Source of the DNA: PALSA-243 sp963743705
Lineage (GTDB): Bacteria > Acidobacteriota > Terriglobia > Bryobacterales > Bryobacteraceae
NCBI GenBank assembly: GCA_963743705.1
Contig: CAVUQS010000011.1
Coordinates: 124,001 to 188,000, forward strand
Direction of reading: 5' to 3'
Length of the DNA: 64,000 nt
Shown piece by piece: positions 44,152 to 51,726 of this stretch. Under the pieces are notes generated by a model. It worked only from the letters and a program-made list of their open reading frames with translations. It was not told the origin of the DNA and searched no databases. Both the position numbers and the translations under genes were made by a program. Each line of letters starts with the position of its first letter. Position 1 is the first letter of the stretch.

Positions 44152-45021
44152 CTATCGCCACCAGGAATCGCGCATCGCCTTCGCCACGAATCCCCTGGCG
44201 TTCTGGATATTCTGACGCGCCGCCCCGCGCCACGCGGCAGCGTTGCGGTTGTCTTCTTCCAGCGAGAGATCGCGTCCGGCCGAATCGAGCAGCTCCATCG
44301 CTTTGCGGAAGCGCCCGTCCCAGCCCAGTCGCATATCTACTGGCGGATGATCGTCGATATTCTTGCCGTCGTCGATGGCCGCGCGCCTGGCTTCCGCAAT
44401 CGCGCGGTCGATTTCTTCCACGGCCGAGCGTTGATCGCGCATCACTTCGCGCCAATCCGGACGCCACAATATCGCGCGCGCGTAACGAAGATCGGCGATC
44501 GCGCTCAAGTAACGCGGATGAACCTCAGGCCGCGGCGGCGGAGCCATGACCGGCGGCGGCGCGTAGGCTGCGGTCTCATCGCGCAGCTTGTCGTATCCGC
44601 CCTTGCGAATGTATCCCACAGCCTCGTCGAGAAAGCCGAACGCACGGTTCCGCCATTCGGACGCGCGCGGGTTGTCTTCCTCCATCGAGATATCGTTGCG
44701 CGCGCTATCTACCAGACGGGTAATCTCGCGGAAACGGCCTCCGCGCCCCATGCGCGTATCGATTGTCGGGTGATCGTCGATATCCTTGCGATCGAACCGC
44801 GCCGCGATATCCAGCTCGTGAATCGCGCGCTCGGTCAGATCCGATGCCGCGGCCATGTCTCGCATCACATTCGGCTGATCGGGGACGCGCATCAGAAGCA
44901 CGGCGCGGCGCAAATCGCTGCGGGCGCGCAGGTAGCGAGGATGGCGGAACTGAGCCAACATCCCCAGGGGAAGCGATACGGCGATCGCGAGAGCAGCGGT
45001 CAGAGAAAGGTAACGGCGCAT
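44152..45021 (-). CDS. Exported protein with a tandem internal duplication, unknown function
   Basis: A 289-residue protein with a signal peptide (residues 1-23, ending GMLAQ). Two copies of one module of about 115 residues follow, at about 27-141 and 168-285, joined by a Pro-rich linker (APPPVMAPPPRPEV). Both copies share HPRYL at the start, VMRD, then DIDDHP/NIDDHP, GRFR, then LDSA or VDSA, and SMEEDN/SLEEDN. The module is predicted helical with strongly charged surface. I do not recognise the family; it resembles short helical-bundle proteins widespread in Solibacter-type genomes. Confidence 0.75.
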   Translation of the reverse strand: MRRYLSLTAALAIAVSLPLGMLAQFRHPRYLRARSDLRRAVLLMRVPDQPNVMRDMAAASDLTERAIHELDIAARFDRKDIDDHPTIDTRMGRGGRFREITRLVDSARNDISMEEDNPRASEWRNRAFGFLDEAVGYIRKGGYDKLRDETAAYAPPPVMAPPPRPEVHPRYLSAIADLRYARAILWRPDWREVMRDQRSAVEEIDRAIAEARRAAIDDGKNIDDHPPVDMRLGWDGRFRKAMELLDSAGRDLSLEEDNRNAAAWRGAARQNIQNARGFVAKAMRDSWWR

Positions 45022-45066
45022 CGTATTACCAGATAAGTAACACGATGCGCCGGTGATTTCAGGATG

Positions 45067-46161
45067 TTAGATAGTTAGCGGCTTGTCAGTTACGAAGGTT
45101 AGTAAGGTCTCCGACTCGATCTTCACGCGCTGTCCCTTCGTGGCCGCTTGCACCGCCGCGCCGCCTGCGCCGCCCGCGCCAGCCCCAATCGCCGCGCCCT
45201 TGCCGCCGCCCGCAATTGCGCCGATCACCGCGCCCACCGCCGCCGCGCCGCCCGCTACCTTGGCCGTCTGCGCGCCGCGCGAGCTACTCGCCTCGGTGAT
45301 GTTCTGAGTATCGATGTCGATAATTTTGCCCTTGATATTTACCGCCCACAAACTCACGGTTAGCTCGGTCTTGCCTGTGAACTTACCCGATTGCTGGGCT
45401 TGCACCAGCTTCACCGTCATTTCTGTTCCCTTCGGCAACACCACCTGGCCGTCAATCGCGATCGGCTGATCGAGACTGGCCGCGAACGTCTGGCCTTCCT
45501 TTGCCTTCTCGGAATCGATCGCCTCGATCATCCGCACCACCATGCTGGTAGGCGCCGGAATCGTCACCGGGGCCGCCGGTTGAGCCGGCGCGACGGGCTC
45601 AGGCGATGCTCCTTGCGCCGCGGCCGGCTGCTTCGGCGCAGTTGGCGCGGCGTTCTGCGGAGGCGCATCCGATTCCGAACCCGGCGCTCGGCGCAACGTC
45701 GGACGTCCATCGTCGCTCGATGACGACGTACTCGCGCTCGTGCTTCCGGAATCCGAACCCGACCCTGTATTGCGCCGCAACGTCGGCCGGTCCGAACTGG
45801 AACCGAAACCTCCGCCGCCTCCCGAGCCCGATTGCGTCCGCGGGTCGGAAGGATCCGGCTGGATCATCACCGGCGCATTTGCCGGTGGCGGAGCCGCCGA
45901 TCCGCCGGTCCGCCGCAGCGTCGGCCGGTCATCGCCGCTGGCGCTGCTGTTGCTTCTCGATGACGACGACGCGCCGTTGCTGAATTCAATCCGCACGATG
46001 TCTGACACGTCGTACGTCTCGATCGCATCGCCAACTTCCACACGAACCTGGCGGGGCGTTCCTCCGATGTATGTTCCGTTAACGATCCGTCCGCTCTTGA
46101 GGGTGATGATATCGGCGTGGGCGGCGAGAGCGAGAACCATTCCGGCAAGGGCTAAGCGCAT
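45067..46161 (-). CDS. Exported protein with low-complexity repeats and glycine-zipper C-terminus
   Basis: A 364-residue protein with a signal peptide (residues 1-16) followed by a small domain with DIITLKSGRIVNGTYIGG. A Ser/Gly/Pro-rich disordered region (about 67-205) contains three copies of the heptad-like tag RPTLRR (DDRPTLRR, SDRPTLRR, DGRPTLRR). A C-terminal domain (about 205-364) has MVVRMIEAIDSEKAKEGQTF, GTEMTVKLVQAQQSGKFTG and an Ala/Gly zipper (VAGGAAAVGAVIGAIAGGGK) that could insert in or associate with the membrane. No function is known to me. Confidence 0.75.
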   Translation of the reverse strand: MRLALAGMVLALAAHADIITLKSGRIVNGTYIGGTPRQVRVEVGDAIETYDVSDIVRIEFSNGASSSSRSNSSASGDDRPTLRRTGGSAAPPPANAPVMIQPDPSDPRTQSGSGGGGGFGSSSDRPTLRRNTGSGSDSGSTSASTSSSSDDGRPTLRRAPGSESDAPPQNAAPTAPKQPAAAQGASPEPVAPAQPAAPVTIPAPTSMVVRMIEAIDSEKAKEGQTFAASLDQPIAIDGQVVLPKGTEMTVKLVQAQQSGKFTGKTELTVSLWAVNIKGKIIDIDTQNITEASSSRGAQTAKVAGGAAAVGAVIGAIAGGGKGAAIGAGAGGAGGAAVQAATKGQRVKIESETLLTFVTDKPLTI

Positions 46162-46226
46162 CAGTGCAAACTCCGATCTTCATTGTAGGACGCGCCAGCC
46201 GTCCAGTTGGTTTACACTGCCGGTAC

Positions 46227-46246
46227 GACGGGCCTCCTGGCCCGTC
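46227..46246. repeat. Intergenic inverted repeat, 8-bp stem with TCCT loop
   Basis: GACGGGCC-TCCT-GGCCCGTC, exactly self-complementary in the stem. The same design, with the same TCCT loop and the same preceding GTAC, occurs at 58056-58077. It is about 25 bases after the stop of the minus-strand DUF697-like gene. A TTTTTT run lies 8 bases beyond on the plus strand, but no plus-strand gene ends here. Confidence 0.7.
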
Positions 46247-46270
46247 AAGGCTCGTTTTTTGCGGAACCCG

Positions 46271-47164
46271 CTAGTTGACGAAACCGGTCGCGCCGCGCGA
46301 CGTCCGCCGCGATATGCCCTCCGGCAGCCAGCTCTTCGCCAGTTTCCGTCCGCGGCTCAGCGCATCCTTGTAGGTCCGGCGCTGCAATTCATGCGGGAAA
46401 TTCATTTCTTCGCGGTGTAAATACTCCAGGCCCTTGCCCACCACCACCGTGCCCGCATATGCAATCGCGCCCTTCGCCAGCAAGCCGCCGCCGAACGGGA
46501 TCTTCCCCATCAGCTCGCGCGCGATCGCCCGCCATCCGAACGCGCCCGCGCCAATCGACAGCAATTGCCCTTTCTGCTCGCCGAGGCCGACCTCTTTGCC
46601 GCACGCCGCCGAAATCAAGAACGCCATGCGCACCTGGTTCGCCGTCAGGAACGCCGTGTCCGACGCCCATTCGCCGAAAATCCACGGCAGCTCGATCAGA
46701 TTCGGCACCAGGTCGGGCAGCGCCGTGGCCATCGCGAACAACGCGTTCTCGCGCGCAATATCGCGCACGATGCGGTCCACCACGAACGTGCGGAACCCTG
46801 GAAACTGGCGCGCCAGCGGAAGGTCGTATTCGCTGTGATCGTGCAGAATGGCGTCGAGCGTGGCGCCCGGATCGTGGCGATGCAAAACGTACGCCTCGTC
46901 CGGCGCCGGAATGCCATCTTCGTAAAGCACCACGTCCACCAGCGCCGGTGCGTACCCGTCGCCGCCGCGGAAAATCAGGCTGCGGCCCGTGGCGCGTTCC
47001 TCCACCGGCACCGACGACGGAACCAGAAATTCTTCCATCGCCTCGTACCCGCGGTCCCCTGCGGCGATGAGACCGATCCGCAGAGTCTTACCGGCGAGCT
47101 TGCGCACTCCCGCCGGATTCAAATGCGAAAACGCGGCTTTCGCTTGCCTGAGATTAGATAGCAT
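46271..47164 (-). CDS. DUF697-like membrane-associated protein
   Basis: A 297-residue protein. The C-terminal half has the DUF697 pattern: NQVRMAFLISAACGKEVGLG, LLSIGAGAFGWRAIARELMG, KIPFGGGLLAKGAIAYAGTV, that is, two hydrophobic helices followed by an AGT-x-x-VGKGLEY helix. DUF697 often follows GTPase domains, but here the N-terminal half (LRIGLIAAGDRGYEAMEEFL, ALVDVVLYEDGIPAPDEAYV) lacks a P-loop. Its role is unknown. Confidence 0.65.
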   Translation of the reverse strand: MLSNLRQAKAAFSHLNPAGVRKLAGKTLRIGLIAAGDRGYEAMEEFLVPSSVPVEERATGRSLIFRGGDGYAPALVDVVLYEDGIPAPDEAYVLHRHDPGATLDAILHDHSEYDLPLARQFPGFRTFVVDRIVRDIARENALFAMATALPDLVPNLIELPWIFGEWASDTAFLTANQVRMAFLISAACGKEVGLGEQKGQLLSIGAGAFGWRAIARELMGKIPFGGGLLAKGAIAYAGTVVVGKGLEYLHREEMNFPHELQRRTYKDALSRGRKLAKSWLPEGISRRTSRGATGFVN

Positions 47165-47185
47165 AAGTGAAATTCGGGACGCGAC

Positions 47186-48670
47186 TTAGCGCGGCCGCTC
47201 TGCGCCACGCAAGCGAAACATCGTTTCCAGTCCCCTTCGCCATTCTACCGCCAGGCCGATTCGCTCCACTTCGATGTGGGGTGCGAAATAGCCCAGAATA
47301 GTCTCCGTACTTGGGTGGAATTCCAACGAAGGCGAGACCAACAGCAGCCGTGGCGGCTCGCGGCGCAGCTCGATTGCGGGGAAATATCCGTTTGTCGAGA
47401 ATTCGTTGCGGTTGAGATGCCATGCCACGCGCACCCAGTAATCGAGCGCCTGCAGCGGAAGATGAAGATCGGCCGACGCTTTCAATTCCACCACCGCGAG
47501 GCGCCCCGAAGTATCCACCGCCAGCAAATCCAGAATGCCCCGCTCGCCGCCCGCGAACGCCGGCACCTGTCCATACACCGGATCCGTCCGTAACGACGCA
47601 TCGATGACATCCAGTTGCGCCCGTGCCTGCGATTCCAGCCACGCTTCCGGAAACTGCCGGTAGAGCGGATGCTCGCGGTCTTCCGCGCCCGCCGCTCGCG
47701 CGCGATCCAGCTCTTCCACCAACCGCAAAATCTCGGGAATGTGGCGCTGGCTTGCTGGATGCCGCTGATGCAACCCGAAGTGCAGATCGCCGCCGTCGAG
47801 CGTCGCGAATTCCACCCCGCGCACGCGCAAGCTCACGCGCCCATCGTGCCGCGCAATCGATTCCACCGCCGGCAAGGAAATAACGCGCTGCCACGGATGC
47901 TCGCGATTCGGTTCCGCACGCCGGCAAGGCTCTAAACGCGTATCGAGGTTCCCGCGATCCTCCGGATCCACGCCCCCCACATGATCACTCGGCGTGTAAG
48001 TGAATAGCGCGAAGCGCGCCGCGTCTGGGTCGAGACACGTCAGCCGCAACGCCGTGGCGCGCTCTTCGCCTGCGGGCAGATAGATCGCGAGCCCTTCCAC
48101 CGCCACGCGCCGCTCTCTCGCGCGCAGATGCGAAAGCCAGATCAGCCCGAACGTCAACACCGCGCTCGAATCCGCGCCCGGCGGGCATGCGATGGCCGCC
48201 CAGGCGTGTTGCCCATGGCGTAGGAACGCGCGCGGAAACGAAGGCGAGAGGCTGTATTCGAGATTCGCCTCGGCGCTCAATTCCGCCAGGGTCCATTCCG
48301 GAAACTGCCGCCGCAACAGCAGCCGGAAGCGTTCGCGGAACACCAGCCGCTCGCTGCGGCGCCCCATCTCCGCCCCCGAGCGCCGGGCCAGATCGATGAG
48401 ATACATCGCGCCTTCACGCTTCGCGAACCGTTCAATGGTAAGTTCGAGCCGCCCCGATGCGGCCGCGCCCACCGCGACGATGCGTCGTGTAAGATTGCGC
48501 GTCCGGTCCCAAGCCTGCAGCGTGAGCCGCGAGCCGCGCATTTCCAGCGTGAAATTCTCCGCCGTCAGCGGAAACAGTTCCTCGCCCGGCTCGAGCAGCG
48601 CCGGTTCCTTCGATGACTGAAGAAACCCCTCCACCGCCGCGCGAATCTCTTCCACGTTGACGGCCCGCAT
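47186..48670 (-). CDS. Protein of unknown function ending in a NucS/DUF91-like PD-(D/E)XK module
   Basis: A 494-residue cytoplasmic protein. The first 340 residues match nothing I know (with LYQF-like YRQFPEAWLESQ at the boundary). The last 140 form a nuclease-like module: ILDLLAVDTSGRLAVVELKA carries Asp381, Glu395 and Lys397, and LPLQALDYWVRVAWH carries Gln407, matching the D-ExK-Q motif order of NucS/RecB-like folds. It could bind or cut DNA, or be a defunct relative. Located upstream of a small cytochrome gene on the other strand. Confidence 0.6.
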   Translation of the reverse strand: MRAVNVEEIRAAVEGFLQSSKEPALLEPGEELFPLTAENFTLEMRGSRLTLQAWDRTRNLTRRIVAVGAAASGRLELTIERFAKREGAMYLIDLARRSGAEMGRRSERLVFRERFRLLLRRQFPEWTLAELSAEANLEYSLSPSFPRAFLRHGQHAWAAIACPPGADSSAVLTFGLIWLSHLRARERRVAVEGLAIYLPAGEERATALRLTCLDPDAARFALFTYTPSDHVGGVDPEDRGNLDTRLEPCRRAEPNREHPWQRVISLPAVESIARHDGRVSLRVRGVEFATLDGGDLHFGLHQRHPASQRHIPEILRLVEELDRARAAGAEDREHPLYRQFPEAWLESQARAQLDVIDASLRTDPVYGQVPAFAGGERGILDLLAVDTSGRLAVVELKASADLHLPLQALDYWVRVAWHLNRNEFSTNGYFPAIELRREPPRLLLVSPSLEFHPSTETILGYFAPHIEVERIGLAVEWRRGLETMFRLRGAERPR

Positions 48671-48773
48671 GCAGAGCGGATTGTAACAACCACATGCAAG
48701 CGAAAACGAGTCATCTAACCAAAGAGAGTAGCCCGCCGTCAGGTAGAATTAATTCGGTAAAAGGAAACCGCCC

Positions 48774-49202
48774 ATGACCTCCAAGCCTCTCCTCGCCGTC
48801 CTAGCCTGCGGATTCCTCTCTCTCACCGCCCAGCAACCCGCGCCCGTGACCGTCTACACCGACGCCCAGGCCGCCGCCGGTCGCGCCGCCTACCAGAGCT
48901 CATGCGCCGCGTGCCACACGGATACCCTGATCCCGCCCGCCGGCTCTCAGTACGTGGGACAGGAAATCCCTCCCTTAGCCGGATCGGTCTTCATGAATCA
49001 GTGGGGCGAGCGCACCACCGCCGAATTATCTCGTCGCATCAAGACCGCCATCGGCGGCTTCCCGCCCACGAATCTGACTGAAAAGACCTATCTCGAACTC
49101 GCTGCGTACATCCTGCAGGCCAACGGCGCGCGCGCCGGCAAACAGGAACTTACATCGACTACCGCCGTCGTGATTCACGATGCCGCCGCCGGCAATCGTT
49201 AA
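48774..49202 (+). CDS. Mono-haem cytochrome c
   Basis: A 142-residue exported protein: signal peptide ending LSLTAQ, then GRAAYQSSCAACHTDTLIPP with the CxxCH haem-attachment site near residue 45, and IPPLAGSVFMNQWGER and TYLELAAYILQANGAR near the C-terminus, where the axial Met is most likely MNQW. A periplasmic electron carrier or the haem part of a PQQ-type dehydrogenase. AAAGGAAA lies 7 bases before the ATG, and TAGAAT at about 48745 could be a -10. Confidence 0.88.
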   Translation: MTSKPLLAVLACGFLSLTAQQPAPVTVYTDAQAAAGRAAYQSSCAACHTDTLIPPAGSQYVGQEIPPLAGSVFMNQWGERTTAELSRRIKTAIGGFPPTNLTEKTYLELAAYILQANGARAGKQELTSTTAVVIHDAAAGNR

Positions 49203-49207
49203 GCGAC

Positions 49208-51043
49208 ATGTTTCCAGGACCGACTTCTGCACCGGCGTCTTCCGGTCCCGGAACTGCATCCCGCCCGAAATGGGAAGCGGTATTCGGCTACGATCTATTC
49301 GTTTCCTACAAGAGGGGCGAAGCATCCCGGTACGCGCGCGCCCTCGCTGATAAACTCATGGCGCGTGACTTCACTTGCTTCCTCGATGAGGATGAGGCCC
49401 CGGCCGGTTACCCGCTGACGGATCGAATCCAAGCGGCGCTCTCAAAGACTTCCGTGCTCCTGCTAATCGCCACGCCACTAGCCCTTCATTCAGATTGGAT
49501 CAAGCAAGAGCTGAGCGTCTTTCTGGCACGCCGATTCGCCCGGCGCGTGATAGTCATAAACGTAGCTGAATGCCTGAACCGAAGTACGGGTAATCCACTC
49601 GCGGAGCTGATTCAGTCGCTCGGGCTGATCTGGCTGGACGTCGGAGCAGAGGATTTCTCTACCGGTGTCCCCACCGAAAATACAGTGCGGGCGATCCAGG
49701 CGCACTTCAAGTATCGTCGGGCAAACAGTCTTCGCCGGCTAATCACTTGGGTCATCGTTTCACTTCTTGCCGGTCTGCTAACGGTAGCAGCTTGGAAAGC
49801 GATCGAGGCCAATAAGAATGCAATAGCAGAAGCTGAACAGAGGAAGCGCGCTGAGGCGGGTGAGAAGGAAGCCAGGAATCAGGAACTGGAAGTGGCTTCT
49901 CGGGAGCTTGCATCGAAGGCAGAGGAACAGTTGCCAGACAACTCGGCCGCCGCTCGGGATTTGGCAATCGAGGCGTGGAATCGGAAACACACGAAATACG
50001 CAAGAAAAGCCATTGTCGATGCGTACTCAATGCCGCTGCTAGAGCTGGAAGGACACACCGCCGCATTTTCTCCTGATGGCCGCCGTGTGGCAACGGCGGG
50101 CTCCGGCGGTGGGGCGTGGGTTTGGGATTCCACAACCGGAAAACGGCTGGCAGAGCTGGAAGGCAGCCGAAACTATAACGGTGGGACTGTGGCCTTTTCG
50201 CCCGACGGCCGACGCGTGCTCGCGGGGCAGACCATGGTAGGGGTGTGGGACGCGGCAACCGGCAAGAAGTTGATCGAGCTGGAAGGCAGCCGAGGCGGGA
50301 TTGCAGCGTTTTCACCCGATAGTCATCGCATAGCAACGGGTCTGCAGCGCGGCTATGTGGGGGTGTGGGATGCGTCGACCGGGGCGCTTCTGACGAGGCT
50401 CGAAGGCGATGGCGAATTCAACACCGTCGCGTTTTCGCGGGATGGTAAACGCGTGCTGACTTCAGCGGGAGTGTGGGATGCAACGACTGGGAACCGGTTG
50501 GTGACTTTTCCTTCTCCGAGCTTTGGTGGTGACAGTTACGAAGGCTCAGCGGCATTTTCGCCGGACGGCCGGCGGGCGGTAGCGGGGTCTTTCGGCGCCG
50601 ATTCGGGGGTGTGGGACACGATGACTGGCAAGCGATTGGCGCGGCTGGAAGGGATAAACAGTATTATCCGTGTGGCGTTTTTGCCGGATGGCAAACGCGT
50701 CGTGGCCTCAAGCTACGACAGCACGGGGTGGGTGTGGGATGCTGCTACGGGGAAGCGGTTAGTGATCTTCGGAGAGCCCCGCGAAGACGTCCCGGGCCTG
50801 CCTTTGAGCCCGGTTGGGGTCTCGCCCGATGGCCAACGGGTGGTAATCGGGGACGACAAGGGCACTGCGAAGGTGTGGGACTCCAACACAGGGAAGCTGG
50901 TCGCGATGCTAGCAGAAGCGCGAGGCGGATCATCCGTCGGCCTCGTGGTATTTTCGCCCGATGGCAAGAGCGTGCTGATCGGAAGAGGCGGCGTAGCAAT
51001 TTACAAAATTGTGTCATCCGAGGACGTAGATAGGTTTTGGTAA
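49208..51043 (+). CDS. TIR domain - transmembrane - WD40 repeat protein
   Basis: A 611-residue protein. TIR domain at about 27-165: FGYDLFVSYKRGEASRY (strand A, box 1), FTCFLDEDEAPAGYPLTDRI (BB loop), and SDWIKQELSVFLARRFARR, where Glu101 is in the position of the catalytic glutamate of TIR NADases. A single membrane helix is at about 178-196. Charged, coiled-coil-like helices (about 197-245) lead to a propeller of 8 PDG-type and 7 WDxxTG-type units (VWDSTTGKRLAELEG first), that is, seven or eight blades. The topology would put the TIR domain in the cytoplasm and the propeller outside. Starts 5 bases after the cytochrome stop without a clear ribosome site. Confidence 0.9.
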   Translation: MFPGPTSAPASSGPGTASRPKWEAVFGYDLFVSYKRGEASRYARALADKLMARDFTCFLDEDEAPAGYPLTDRIQAALSKTSVLLLIATPLALHSDWIKQELSVFLARRFARRVIVINVAECLNRSTGNPLAELIQSLGLIWLDVGAEDFSTGVPTENTVRAIQAHFKYRRANSLRRLITWVIVSLLAGLLTVAAWKAIEANKNAIAEAEQRKRAEAGEKEARNQELEVASRELASKAEEQLPDNSAAARDLAIEAWNRKHTKYARKAIVDAYSMPLLELEGHTAAFSPDGRRVATAGSGGGAWVWDSTTGKRLAELEGSRNYNGGTVAFSPDGRRVLAGQTMVGVWDAATGKKLIELEGSRGGIAAFSPDSHRIATGLQRGYVGVWDASTGALLTRLEGDGEFNTVAFSRDGKRVLTSAGVWDATTGNRLVTFPSPSFGGDSYEGSAAFSPDGRRAVAGSFGADSGVWDTMTGKRLARLEGINSIIRVAFLPDGKRVVASSYDSTGWVWDAATGKRLVIFGEPREDVPGLPLSPVGVSPDGQRVVIGDDKGTAKVWDSNTGKLVAMLAEARGGSSVGLVVFSPDGKSVLIGRGGVAIYKIVSSEDVDRFW

Positions 51044-51196
51044 GCCAGGATATACGAACAGTCCTAGCGGATGTAGTTGCGGCGACCAAAGACCAGACGC
51101 TCCAGGATCATGTCAACGGACGTGTGGAGATTCTGCGCCGGTCTGGCAAGGCAGGGGTCGCTCAATCACGGCCAACTAGCAATAAAAAGAGTCTGA

Positions 51197-51538
51197 GCTT
51201 ATCCAGCCCCGACTAACATCCGCTCCGAAGCGGCCCATCCGCCTGAGCAACGATTCGTCAACCCTTATAAGCAGCGGTACGCGACGCTTCCGATTTACGA
51301 TGAACGATATTTCGACGATGTCGCCGCTATTTTCACCTACGAGCCGATCCGCGAGCACGACAAACTGCAAGTGGGCATGCTCGCGTCTCTTGGAATCGAG
51401 CGAGGCAAATCCTTCAAGCCCGCAGCTGAGCAGAAGCAACAAATGCGGCAGGGAGTTATCGATGCCTGGTTCTACCTGCAGTCGAAGTTAGATCATCTCC
51501 CGCCGCTAACGCTGCTTCGCGGGACCAGGATAGGCTGA
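51197..51538 (+). pseudogene. Fragment of a DUF1254/DUF1214-family gene
   Basis: A start-less open stretch between a TGA at 51194 and a TGA at 51536. The translation includes TNIRSEAAHPPEQRFVNPYK, RYATLPIYDERYFDDVAAIF, YEPIREHDKLQVGMLASLGI and ERGKSFKPAAEQKQQMRQGV, the body of a DUF1254-type protein. The family normally has over 300 residues and much more on both sides. The last 13 residues no longer match and lie in the region that, on the other strand, belongs to a kinase fragment, so the joint is near 51500-51510. Confidence 0.6.
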
Positions 51539-51637
51539 CTTCGTGTCGCGTGCGCGGTAGACTTCGCCCATGCCGCCGGAGCCCAGCGGGGCGAGAATTT
51601 CATAAGGTCCCAACCGGGTGCCCGACACGAGGCGCAT
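51506..51637 (-). pseudogene. Remnant of a PknB-type Ser/Thr kinase gene (N-terminal 33 residues)
   Basis: ATG at 51637 reads MRLVSGTRLGPYEILAPLGS, followed by GGMGEVYRARDTK, the start of a Hanks-type kinase N-lobe with the Gly-rich loop, and then stops after ten unrelated residues (SAYPGPAKQR) at 51506. The Lys of the VAIK motif and everything behind it are missing. Such N-termini are very common on Solibacter-type kinases, so this is a broken copy left by a deletion or insertion that also truncated the DUF1254 gene on the other strand. Confidence 0.6.
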
Positions 51638-51726
51638 AAGACGTCGAACGATCTTATCGCACGCTGGCGCATCGTGTGGCGGCTCGCGACGCGCGCTAGG
51701 GAACGAATCGCCGTCAAGAAATAGTT

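Noticed and set aside
46246..46262. T-run after the inverted repeat as a plus-strand terminator
   Set aside because: No plus-strand gene ends nearby and the T-run is 8 bases from the stem.
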